From contig DATGMB010000264.1 of NCBI GenBank assembly GCA_035293845.1, positions 1-24,237 on the forward strand: DNA of 24,237 bases. The letters are read 5' to 3'. This DNA is from DATGMB01 sp035293845 (GTDB lineage Bacteria; Acidobacteriota; Terriglobia; Bryobacterales; Bryobacteraceae). This document shows positions 13,048 to 21,012 of this stretch, piece by piece (within the stretch, counting starts at the first letter, position 1; every line of letters begins with the position of its first letter). A program made the translations under genes and the position numbers. The notes below the pieces were generated by a model. It saw only the letters and a program-made list of their open reading frames with translations. It had not been told where the DNA came from and searched no databases.

Positions 13048-13075
13048 AGTATTTGTGGAACGGTTTGTAGTCCAA
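13048..13075 (-). promoter_or_regulatory. Possible sigma-70 promoter of the PilZ gene
   Basis: Minus strand TTGGAC (13075-13070), 16-nt spacer, AATACT (13053-13048). It stands 42 bp before the GTG start. The surrounding bases include the inverted repeat GTTTG-TAGTC-CAAAC, a possible operator. Confidence 0.35.
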
Positions 13076-13105
13076 ACGGCCTGTAGCTCAACCAACCGTT
13101 GGGAC

Positions 13106-13972
13106 TTACCGTACCGCCCCGAGATGCCATCCGAGAGTTCCGGACGTCAGCCAGACGATTTCGCGGCCGAACCATCGCGAACGGGAAGCGCCACTTGCGG
13201 CGGGTCCGGAAAGGAGGAAGGCGCAGGGTCCGGGGCCGTACTCCGCAATCCGGCGCGCCAGCCACGAATCCGCCGAAAGCGGCTGAGCCAGGATGACCGG
13301 GCCGGGGAATTGCGCCAGTTCCGCGCCGAATTCACGGTCCGTCTGCCGTACCGGCGCGCCCAGGCCGAAAGCTGACCGGTACCGTTCGATGGCCCGGTCC
13401 AGGTTGGGTACTGCAACTACCACGTACGCCACGCCGGCGAATTCGCGGCTGACCGGCTTGCCCTGCGGAAATGCGCGAAGATCGCGGGCCGTGAGGTCGT
13501 GGATGAGGAACGGAAAGAAAGTGCCACGCGTTTCCGTGCCGACGTTGACCGTTTCCCACTCGATTTGCACGCCATCGGGCCGCGTTCGCCCGGCGCGCAC
13601 CGGCGGCCCGACGGCGACTCCGGCCTGCCGCAGCCGGGCCGCGTCCGCCGCGAGATCCGGCGAGCGGAGGGCCCACGCACACGGCATGCCCGGCTGTTTC
13701 AGAAATGCCGCCCATTCGTGCCGCGCGATCGCGTCGTCCGCGGCGCCGGGCCGGACGGCAATGGCTTCCAGATACGACCCATCCGGAAAGCTCGCCAGCG
13801 CCATCTCGGTCACGGAGTTGGCGTGCGCGCCGCCGAACACCGTCGCGATGCCGGCCGCGGCGAGGGCCGCCTGCATGGTGTTGAGGTCGCGTCCCGCCAG
13901 CGTCACGTGATCGATCTTCCAATCCGCGGCGGAAAGCATTGCCGGCACGAGCAGCATTGCAGCCAGTCTCAT
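13106..13972 (-). CDS. Exported VOC (glyoxalase-like) family protein with two tandem modules
   Basis: 288 residues. A signal peptide (MRLAAMLLVPAMLSAADWK) precedes a glyoxalase-like region starting IDHVTLAGRDLNTMQAALAAAGI, where the His of IDHV is a typical VOC metal ligand. A second module begins near residue 170 with GVAYVVVAVPNLDRAIERYRSAFGLG. The pattern resembles the Glyoxalase-like (PF13468) subgroup. The substrate is unknown. The ATG at 13972 has no Shine-Dalgarno but a TACAAT -10 box only 7 nt away, which points to leaderless translation. A signal peptide on a VOC protein is uncommon, as most are cytoplasmic. It follows msrQ by 65 bp on the same strand but seems to have its own promoter. 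Confidence 0.82.
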   Translation of the reverse strand: MRLAAMLLVPAMLSAADWKIDHVTLAGRDLNTMQAALAAAGIATVFGGAHANSVTEMALASFPDGSYLEAIAVRPGAADDAIARHEWAAFLKQPGMPCAWALRSPDLAADAARLRQAGVAVGPPVRAGRTRPDGVQIEWETVNVGTETRGTFFPFLIHDLTARDLRAFPQGKPVSREFAGVAYVVVAVPNLDRAIERYRSAFGLGAPVRQTDREFGAELAQFPGPVILAQPLSADSWLARRIAEYGPGPCAFLLSGPAASGASRSRWFGREIVWLTSGTLGWHLGAVR

Positions 13973-13979
13973 GAGTTCG

Positions 13980-13985
13980 ATTGTA
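13980..13985 (-). promoter_or_regulatory. -10 box TACAAT, leaderless promoter of the VOC gene
   Basis: TACAAT on the minus strand, separated from the ATG at 13972 by 7 nt. The predicted transcript starts at or one base before the ATG. Confidence 0.5.
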
Positions 13986-14037
13986 CAGGCGGCGCCTCGT
14001 GGTGAACGGCCGCCGATGGGCCGCGGCCACGGCTCCC

Positions 14038-14669
14038 TTACGGCCGCGGCTCCGATACGGCGCGCAGGCGGACGGGGGCCGATGCGCTGCGCGTCTGGAA
14101 CCGCGCGACGAGGCGGTACAACAGCAGCGTGCCGACGATCGCGCCGTAGAGCAGCGGCAGGCGCACGTCCGATTTCACGAGCCAGTAGTAATGGATGACG
14201 GCGGCGATCCCGGCAATGTACACCAGCCGGTGCAGACGCTGCCAGCGCTTTCCGCCGAGCCGCCGGATCCATCCTTTGGTCGAGGTCAGCGCGAGCGGGG
14301 CCATGCAGACGAACGCAGCAAATCCCATGGTGATGAACGGGCGCTTGGCCACGTCCTTGAGGATCTCCTGCCAGTCGAACAGCTTGTCGAAATAGAGATA
14401 GACGGTGAAGTGCAGGCAGCCGTAGAAGAACGCGTATAGCCCGAGCATCCGCCGGTAGCGGATCAGGTCCGGCTGCTTCAGGAGCTTGCGGAGCGGCGTG
14501 ATCGCGAGCGTCGCCGCGATCATGCGGATGGCCCAATCGCCGGTGCCGTGGGTCAGCGTTTCGAGCGGATTGGGCCCGAGATCCTGCCGGTAGAGGCGCC
14601 AGGCCAGGTTGCAGAACGGCGCGAGGCACGCCAGGAAGACGGCGATTTTCATCGCACGGCTGCGCAGCA

Positions 14670-14670
<1 letters not shown>
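14038..14670 (-). CDS. msrQ: Membrane heme subunit MsrQ of the periplasmic methionine sulfoxide reductase
   Basis: 210 residues with six probable membrane helices, a ferric-reductase-like transmembrane protein. MsrQ carries b-type heme and passes electrons from the quinone pool or flavin to MsrP. Visible family features are LGPNPLETLTHGTGDWAIRM near the N-terminus, FFYGCLHFTVYLYFD with a heme-ligand histidine, and WQRLHRLVYIAGIAAVIHYYWL with two more histidines. The ATG at 14670 overlaps the msrP stop (TGATG), so the two genes are translationally coupled. The open frame continues far upstream, but that part is antisense shadow of msrP. Confidence 0.95.
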
Positions 14671-15605
<935 letters not shown>

Positions 15606-15614
15606 GGTTTCTTG

Positions 15615-15620
15615 ATTGTA
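15615..15620 (-). promoter_or_regulatory. -10 box TACAAT (within TATACAAT) of msrPQ
   Basis: TACAAT on the minus strand, 9 nt before the msrP ATG. The predicted leader is only 2-3 nt. No clear -35. Confidence 0.45.
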
Positions 15621-15721
15621 TATTCGCCGGAGATGAGATTTTGGTTACGGCCGCCGTTCCGTGCGGAGCAGGACATCGGGCATTTGACTGCTTGCATACC
15701 GCGGAGGAGGAGAGAAAACAC

Positions 15722-17272
15722 ATGAAAGCCGCGGCGCTGCTATTTTTCACACTGGGCGCCTGCCTCGCGCAGGTGCCGAACCCCACGCAGATCCAGAAGC
15801 CGCTGACCCCGAATGAAACCGGTCAGCCGATGCCGATTTTCCGGGTTACGGTCGTCTCCCGAACGACCAAGGCCATTAACTATCACCATCGCACGGGCAC
15901 GACCCACATCGATTTCCGCGGCACGGAACTGATGCCGCAAGCGCGCGGAACGGCGAGCGTCGACAGCCGGCTCGGCTCCACGAAGGTGGAAACGCACCTG
16001 GATCACATGACGCCGGCGAGCCAGTTCGGGCCCGAGTACATGACCTATGTTTTATGGGCGATCACGCCGGAAGGCCGGGCGATGAATCTCGGCGAGGTGG
16101 CATTGCAGGGCGACCACGCGAATTTGCTCTCCACGACCGATCTGCAGAGCTTCGGCCTGATCGTGACCGCCGAACCGTACTTCGCGGTCACGCAGCCGAG
16201 CGATGTGGTGGTCGCGGAGAACTTCGTCCGGTCCGATACGACCGGAACGATCGAACAGGTGGACGCGAAATTCGAGCTGCTGCAACGCGGGCAATATGTC
16301 TTGAACCGCGCTGCTTACCAGCCGGTCCGCATCGATCCGAAGGGGCCGCTGCAGCTCGCGGAGGCTGAAAACGCCGTGCAAATCGCGCGGCTGGCCGGAG
16401 CGGAGCGCTATGCGGCGGATACGTTTCAGAAGGCGCTGATCGATCTGCAGAATGCGCGGGGGCTGCTGAGCCGGGACGTGAAACAGTCGGAGACGAATGC
16501 CCGCGAGGCTGCGCAAATGGCGGAAGACGCGCGGATCATTACGATCAAGAAGATGCGCGAAGAGCAACTGGCGAACGAGCGTTCGGCCGCGGCGCAGCGC
16601 GAGGCGGAGGCCAAGGCACAGGCGGAACGGGCGGCGGAGCAGGCTCGCCTGGAGCAGCAGCGCCGGGCGGAAGCGGAGGCCCAGCGCCAGGCGGCCCAGG
16701 AAGCGCAGCGCATGGCGGATGAGGCGGCGGCGCAGGCTGCTCAGAAGCAGAAAGTGCTGGAGGCCAAAGCCGAGGAGGCGCGCCTGAATGCGCAAAAAGC
16801 GGAGCTCGCGCGGCAGCAGGCGGAAGCCGAAAAGAGCCAGCTCAGGGAACGGCTGCGCGCGCAGTTGAATGCCATTCTCGAAACCCAGGAAACCGCGCGC
16901 GGGCTCATCGTCAACATCTCGGACGTGCTGTTCGACTTCAATAAATACACGCTGAAGCCCGGCGCGAGAGAAAAAATGGCCAAGGTCTCCGGCATCCTTC
17001 TGGCATATCCGGGCCTGAAGATCCAGTTGGAGGGCCATACGGACAGCATCGGGAGCGATGAGTACAATCTGGAGCTTTCGCAAAAGCGCGCCGACGCGGT
17101 GCGCGACTACCTGATCTCGCAGGGCGTGCCGATGGCGACGGTGAGCGCGGTCGGGCTGGGCAAGGCGAATCCGGTTGCGTCGAACGACACGGCCGCCGGA
17201 CGCCAGCAGAACCGGCGTGTGGAGATGGTGGTAACCGGAGACCCGATCGGGCTCGGCGGCGATGGCCGCTAA
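15722..17272 (+). CDS. OmpA-family protein with DUF4398 and coiled-coil segments
   Basis: 516 residues. A signal peptide (MKAAALLFFTLGACLAQ) precedes an N-terminal soluble region (about 25-205) of unknown family. Residues about 212-280 (LAEAENAVQIARLAGAERYAADTFQKAL) match the DUF4398 pattern. A long Ala/Glu/Gln/Arg coiled coil follows (about 285-385). The C-terminal OmpA domain (about 400-510) is complete, with LFDFNKYTLKPGA, LEGHTDSIGSDEYNLELSQKRADAV and NRRVEMVV, which retain the Asp and Arg used to bind peptidoglycan meso-DAP. The protein is therefore probably a periplasmic spacer or anchor between outer membrane and cell wall. The ATG at 15722 has a strong GGAGGAGGAG site. It ends 9 bp before a palindromic repeat. 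Confidence 0.92.
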   Translation: MKAAALLFFTLGACLAQVPNPTQIQKPLTPNETGQPMPIFRVTVVSRTTKAINYHHRTGTTHIDFRGTELMPQARGTASVDSRLGSTKVETHLDHMTPASQFGPEYMTYVLWAITPEGRAMNLGEVALQGDHANLLSTTDLQSFGLIVTAEPYFAVTQPSDVVVAENFVRSDTTGTIEQVDAKFELLQRGQYVLNRAAYQPVRIDPKGPLQLAEAENAVQIARLAGAERYAADTFQKALIDLQNARGLLSRDVKQSETNAREAAQMAEDARIITIKKMREEQLANERSAAAQREAEAKAQAERAAEQARLEQQRRAEAEAQRQAAQEAQRMADEAAAQAAQKQKVLEAKAEEARLNAQKAELARQQAEAEKSQLRERLRAQLNAILETQETARGLIVNISDVLFDFNKYTLKPGAREKMAKVSGILLAYPGLKIQLEGHTDSIGSDEYNLELSQKRADAVRDYLISQGVPMATVSAVGLGKANPVASNDTAAGRQQNRRVEMVVTGDPIGLGGDGR

Positions 17273-17280
17273 TCACGTTT

Positions 17281-17304
17281 GGGGCAGGCCCTGGGCCTGC
17301 CCTA
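17281..17304. repeat. GC-rich palindromic repeat, copy 4
   Basis: GGGCAGGCC (17282-17290), loop CTG, GGCCTGCCC (17294-17302), followed by TAC. It lies between the convergent ompA-family and Gfo/Idh genes. On the minus strand it reads GTAGGGCAGGCCC, the same orientation as the copies at 5133 and 2594. It is a potential bidirectional terminator. Confidence 0.78.
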
Positions 17305-17311
17305 CCGGGCC

Positions 17312-18523
17312 TCAGAACGGCTGGATCTCTTCCCGCACGGGATCGAAATCGATCCGCCGTTTCTGCATGTACGCGATGTTGCCGAGGTGCGAGGCCTGCG
17401 CCGAGCGGTGGCCGATCAGCACGTCACCGTTCGGCAGCTTGCGCGACTTCACGCAATCGAGGAAATTCTGCACGTGGTCGAGGTCCAGGTTGACTTTCTC
17501 CGGCTTGACCACCGTCGGCTGCACACCGCGCGCCTTGGGCGTGAATTCGTAGCGCCCGCGATCGATGTACAGCTTGCCCTCGGTTCCGCAGAATTCGACG
17601 GCGGCGCCGGTGATTCCCGGAACGAGCGTCGCCTCGAACGTGGCGGTGAACTGCGCCGGGTACTCGAGCAGGACATTGATCGTATCGGGCGCGGTGCGGC
17701 CGTCCTTGTATTCATAGATGCCGCCCGCCGCGACGGCCGAAGTCGGGATCTCCGAACCCAGGAACATGTGCACGACGTCGATCCAATGGGTGAAGAGGTC
17801 GGTGACCTGCCCGCCGCCGAAATCGAGGTAGGCGCGCCAGTTCCAATATTGCTGCGGGTCCCAGTCGCGCCACTTCACGGGTCCGAGGAAGCGTGCCCAA
17901 TCGAGATTCGAAGGCTGCTGCGCCAGCTCCGGCGGCGCTTTGCGCAGGTGATAGCCGTTGCCGTGCCACCACGTGCGGGCCAGGGTGATCTTCCCCAGCT
18001 TGCCGGTGTCGATATACTCGTGCTTTGCCTCGAGGTAATGCTTTCCGGAGCGCTGCTGCATTCCGACCTGGCAGATGCGGTTGTTGACGCGCGCCGCCTT
18101 GACGATGGGCGGGCCTTCCTCGATGCGCAGGGTCAACGGTTTCTCGACGTAGACGTCCTTGCCGGCATTGAGCGAGTCGATGGCGATGGCCGCGTGCCAG
18201 TGGTCCGGCACGCCGATCAGCGCGACATCGACGTCTTTCTGCTCGAGCAGCTTGCGATGATCGGTGAACGATTTCGCTTTGGGAGCCACTTGCCGGGCCT
18301 TATCGATCTGGACGGCGTAAACGTCGCACACCGCAGCGACGTCGACGATGCCAGTCTTGACGAAGTTGCTCATGTCGTAGCGCCCGCGCTCGCCGGCGCC
18401 GATCAGGCCGAGTTGGATGCGCTCGTTCGCGCCGTAGACGCGCGAATAGGAAAGAGCGGTCATTGCCGTCGCCGTGGACGCGCCGCGCAGAAATCCGCGC
18501 CGGGGAATCTGGTTTTCGGACAT
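17312..18523 (-). CDS. Tat-exported Gfo/Idh/MocA family oxidoreductase
   Basis: 403 residues. An N-terminal Tat-like signal (PRRGFLRGASTATAMTALS) is followed by the dinucleotide fold LGLIGAGERGRYD (about 38-50). Then come DVAAVCDVYAVQ, LIGVPDHWHAAIAIDSL and the Gfo/Idh hallmark EKPL in DVYVEKPLTL. The second domain contains WWHGNGYHLRK, GGGQVTDLFTHWIDVVHMFLG with the conserved Asp and His of the active site, and the final MQKRRIDFDPVREEIQPF. Members oxidise or hydrolyse sugars and glycosides with bound NAD(P); Tat-exported ones are common in Acidobacteria and Planctomycetes. The start at ATG 18523 is supported by the twin-Arg signal and by a perfect TATAAT box 6 nt upstream, indicating a leaderless mRNA. 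The open frame to 18910 is an artefact. Confidence 0.93.
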   Translation of the reverse strand: MSENQIPRRGFLRGASTATAMTALSYSRVYGANERIQLGLIGAGERGRYDMSNFVKTGIVDVAAVCDVYAVQIDKARQVAPKAKSFTDHRKLLEQKDVDVALIGVPDHWHAAIAIDSLNAGKDVYVEKPLTLRIEEGPPIVKAARVNNRICQVGMQQRSGKHYLEAKHEYIDTGKLGKITLARTWWHGNGYHLRKAPPELAQQPSNLDWARFLGPVKWRDWDPQQYWNWRAYLDFGGGQVTDLFTHWIDVVHMFLGSEIPTSAVAAGGIYEYKDGRTAPDTINVLLEYPAQFTATFEATLVPGITGAAVEFCGTEGKLYIDRGRYEFTPKARGVQPTVVKPEKVNLDLDHVQNFLDCVKSRKLPNGDVLIGHRSAQASHLGNIAYMQKRRIDFDPVREEIQPF

Positions 18524-18529
18524 AGCGCA

Positions 18530-18535
18530 ATTATA
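18530..18535 (-). promoter_or_regulatory. -10 box TATAAT, leaderless promoter of the Gfo/Idh gene
   Basis: A perfect TATAAT on the minus strand, 6 nt before the ATG at 18523. Predicted transcription starts at the A of the start codon. No Shine-Dalgarno is present. Confidence 0.6.
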
Positions 18536-18550
18536 TTCCCGGCGGGGGCG

Positions 18551-18556
18551 TAAGAT
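18551..18556 (+). promoter_or_regulatory. -10 box TAAGAT, possible leaderless promoter of the DUF2007 gene
   Basis: TAAGAT ends 6 nt before the ATG at 18563. The context GCGTAAGATGAAGAC-ATG closely parallels GCGTATGATGAGGGC-ATG before the Uma2 gene. Confidence 0.4.
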
Positions 18557-18562
18557 GAAGAC

Positions 18563-18778
18563 ATGCCGTACACGGACCTCGTCGTTGCCGGGACGTTCGC
18601 CACGAGTCAGGAGGCGGAACTCGCGGTGAGCGCGCTGCAGGCCGCCGGCATCGACGCCATCATCCAATCGGAATCCACGGGCGGGGTCACGCCGCACCTG
18701 GCATTTTCGGGCGGCGGGTTCCGGGTGCTGGTGCGCGATTTCGAGGCGGAAGAAGCGAGAGAAGTGCTGGAGCTGTGA
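18563..18778 (+). CDS. DUF2007 family small protein
   Basis: 71 residues forming one complete DUF2007 domain: LVVAGTFATSQEAELAVSALQAAGIDAIIQ, a short loop, then GGFRVLVRDFEAEEAREVLEL. The beta-alpha-beta ferredoxin-like fold resembles GlnB/PII-type domains, and the family is called a putative signal transducer with unknown ligand. It is cytoplasmic, as no signal or membrane segment is visible. The gene is divergent from the Gfo/Idh gene with 39 bp between start codons, so both promoters share that gap. The downstream neighbour is 61 bp away and has its own promoter and ribosome site. Confidence 0.88.
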   Translation: MPYTDLVVAGTFATSQEAELAVSALQAAGIDAIIQSESTGGVTPHLAFSGGGFRVLVRDFEAEEAREVLEL

Positions 18779-18804
18779 CGGGGTGCGCAGGCCGGCGGCG
18801 ATGA

Positions 18805-18810
18805 TATACT
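18805..18810 (+). promoter_or_regulatory. -10 box TATACT of the small exported protein gene
   Basis: TATACT lies 29 nt before the ATG at 18840, followed by AAGGAGG at 18826-18832. This is a conventional leadered arrangement, unlike the five tight boxes nearby. Confidence 0.5.
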
Positions 18811-18839
18811 GCCCCCAACGGTCGCAAGGAGGCTGCGCC

Positions 18840-19196
18840 ATGGTCCGCCGTACGCTTCTGGTTGGTACTCTCTTTTGCCTTGCCGCTTTCGGCGCCGATA
18901 TCAGCGGCAAGTGGGATTTTCACGTGGAAACCGATGCCGGCGCGGGTGACCCCACCTTCGAATTCCACCAGGATGGCGAGAAGCTCACGGGCACTTATGC
19001 CGGCACGTTCGGCACCGCGCCACTCACCGGCACCGTGAAGGGCGACGACATCGAGTTCTCGTTCGAGGTCACGGTCCTCGACCAGAAGGGAACGATTGTC
19101 TACAAAGGCAAGATCGGCGCGGACGGCAAGATGAAGGGCGAGGTCGAGCTGACCGGCCTCGGAAAGGGCACGTGGACCGGACAGCGGCACTCATAA
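18840..19196 (+). CDS. Small exported beta-rich protein of unknown function
   Basis: 118 residues. A signal peptide (MVRRTLLVGTLFCLAAFGAD) precedes about 98 residues that are almost all beta strands: ISGKWDFHVETDAG, PTFEFHQDGEKLTGTYAG, PLTGTVKGDDIEFSFEV, KGTIVYKGKIGADGKMKGEVEL and GKGTWTGQRHS. The strand pattern and the opening GKW motif are typical of a short lipocalin-like barrel, frequent in acidobacterial secretomes, but no characterised homologue is known to me. AAGGAGG stands 7 nt before the ATG. Its last 25 bp overlap the start of the quinoprotein gene in another frame, so the two are probably translated from one mRNA. Confidence 0.82.
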   Translation: MVRRTLLVGTLFCLAAFGADISGKWDFHVETDAGAGDPTFEFHQDGEKLTGTYAGTFGTAPLTGTVKGDDIEFSFEVTVLDQKGTIVYKGKIGADGKMKGEVELTGLGKGTWTGQRHS

Positions 19197-21001
19197 TCCC
19201 GGCGCTGTTTGGCGCGGCGACCATTGCTTCGGGCGCCGACCCCGCCGCGCTTTATCGCGCGCATTGCGCCGCGTGCCATGATGCTTCGAGCGCCACGCGC
19301 GCGCCGGCGCCGGCGGCTCTCAAGCTGATGAGCGGCGCCAATATTCTCCGCGCGCTCGAGACCGGCGTCATGAAGGAGCAGGCCGCGGGCCTCACGGCAG
19401 CCGAGAGACGCGAGCTTGCCGATTTCCTGGGAGCACCTGCGCCGCCACCGGTGGCCGCCGCCAAGCCGGGGATGTGCGCGGAGAATCCGCCGTTCACGCC
19501 CGCGGGACCGGCCTGGAACGGCTGGGGCGCGGACCTCGCCAACAGCCGCTTCGCGCCCGCTCCAGCCGCGGGTCTGACCGCGGCCGACGTCCCGCAGTTG
19601 CACTTGAAGTGGGCCTTTGCCTTCCCCGGCGCCTTCGCCGCCAATGCTCAGCCCGTGGTTTCCGGCGGCCGCGTTTTCGTGGCGGGCGCCAACCGCCAGG
19701 TTTACTCGCTCGACGCGCGCACCGGCTGCCAATACTGGTCGTTCGAGCCGGAACTCTCCGTGCGCGCCGCGGTGAGCATCGCCACGCTGCCCGGCGATCC
19801 GGCGCGGCACGCCGCCTTCTTCGGGGACCAGCGCGCGAAGGTCTACGCTGTCGATGCCGGGACCGGCGCGCTGCTCTGGAAGACCCAGGCCGACGATCAT
19901 CCGCGCGCCAAGATCGTGGGTTCGCCGGTGTATTTCGACGGCCGCCTCTACGTGCCCATCACGGCGGGCGAGGAAGGCCCCGCGATGAGCCCGGTGTACC
20001 CGTGCTGCAGCGGCCGCGGCGCGGTCGTGGCGCTCGATGCCGGCAGCGGCCGGCAGGTCTGGAAGACGTACACGATCGCCGAAGCTCCGCATGTCACCGG
20101 GAAAAACGCCGCGGGAACACCGGCGTGGGGCCCTTCCGGCGCGAGCGTCTGGTCGGCGCCGACGATCGACCCCGAGCGCCGCGTGCTCTATATCGGCACC
20201 GGCGACAATTTCTCCGAACCCGCCACCGGCACGAGCGACGCCGTGCTCGCGCTCGAGCTCGATAGCGGCAAGATTCTCTGGGCGCGGCAGCTCACCGCGC
20301 GCGATGCCTACAACGTTTCCTGCGACGCGGGTCGCAAAGCCAGTTGTCCCGCAAGCGACGGCCCGGACTTCGATATCGGCGCATCGCCGATTCTGGTGAA
20401 ACTCGCCGGCGGGCGGCGCGTGCTGCTGGTCAGCCAGAAATCCGGCGTGGTCCACGGGCTCGATGCGCAGACCGGCGCGGTCCTCTGGGAGCAGCGCATC
20501 GGCAAGGGCGGCAAGCTCGGCGGCATCCAGTGGGGCTCGGCGTCGGACGGCCGGCTGATGTTTGCCGCGGTTTCGGACATCGCCTTCCTCGTGGCGGATC
20601 TGCTGGGCGGCCGCGGGATGGTGGCCGATCCGCACGCCGGCGGAGGCCTCTTCGCGCTGGATGCCGCCACCGGACGCCGCGTCTGGGCCGCTCCCCCGCC
20701 CTCCTGCGAGGGCCGCGAGAAGTGCAGCCCGGCGCAGTCCGCCGCCGTTTCCGCGATCCCCGGCGTGGTGTTCTCGGGCGGCGTCGATGGCCGGCTGCGC
20801 GCTTATTCCGCCGCGGACGGCAAGGTGATCTGGGAATTCGACACCGAGCGCGAATTCGAAGCGGTCAACGGAGTCAGGGCGAAGGGCGGCGCGATGGACG
20901 GCCCCGGCCCGGCCATCGCGGGAGGCATGCTCTACGTCTGCTCGGGCTACGGCGTCTGGGGCGGCGCGCCGGGCAACGTGCTGCTGGCGTTCGGGAAGTA
21001 A
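19172..21001 (+). CDS. Exported PQQ-dependent quinohemoprotein dehydrogenase (polyvinyl-alcohol-dehydrogenase-like)
   Basis: 609 residues. A short signal peptide ends near residue 22. The cytochrome c domain (about 23-90) has the heme motif CAACH in LYRAHCAACHD and possible Met ligand in KLMSGANI or GVMKEQ. A long PQQ-type beta-propeller follows with repeated blades such as VYSLDARTGCQYWSFEP, VYAVDAGTGALLWKT, VVALDAGSGRQVWKT, VHGLDAQTGAVLWEQ and LRAYSAADGKVIWEF. Adjacent cysteines in VYPCCSGRG recall the vicinal disulfide next to PQQ in quinoprotein alcohol dehydrogenases. Order and size match cytochrome-fused PVA dehydrogenases, which oxidise secondary alcohols; the true substrate is open. 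The start is GTG at 19172, overlapping the previous gene by 25 bp. PQQ synthesis genes are not in the window. Confidence 0.88.
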   Translation: MDRTAALIIPALFGAATIASGADPAALYRAHCAACHDASSATRAPAPAALKLMSGANILRALETGVMKEQAAGLTAAERRELADFLGAPAPPPVAAAKPGMCAENPPFTPAGPAWNGWGADLANSRFAPAPAAGLTAADVPQLHLKWAFAFPGAFAANAQPVVSGGRVFVAGANRQVYSLDARTGCQYWSFEPELSVRAAVSIATLPGDPARHAAFFGDQRAKVYAVDAGTGALLWKTQADDHPRAKIVGSPVYFDGRLYVPITAGEEGPAMSPVYPCCSGRGAVVALDAGSGRQVWKTYTIAEAPHVTGKNAAGTPAWGPSGASVWSAPTIDPERRVLYIGTGDNFSEPATGTSDAVLALELDSGKILWARQLTARDAYNVSCDAGRKASCPASDGPDFDIGASPILVKLAGGRRVLLVSQKSGVVHGLDAQTGAVLWEQRIGKGGKLGGIQWGSASDGRLMFAAVSDIAFLVADLLGGRGMVADPHAGGGLFALDAATGRRVWAAPPPSCEGREKCSPAQSAAVSAIPGVVFSGGVDGRLRAYSAADGKVIWEFDTEREFEAVNGVRAKGGAMDGPGPAIAGGMLYVCSGYGVWGGAPGNVLLAFGK

Positions 21002-21012
21002 GTCGCCGCCCG

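Noticed and set aside
13106..14629. One long minus-strand frame suggesting a 507-residue fusion of VOC protein with upstream sequence
   Set aside because: The upstream part is msrQ read in the wrong frame. The VOC protein has its own signal peptide and a -10 box directly before 13972.
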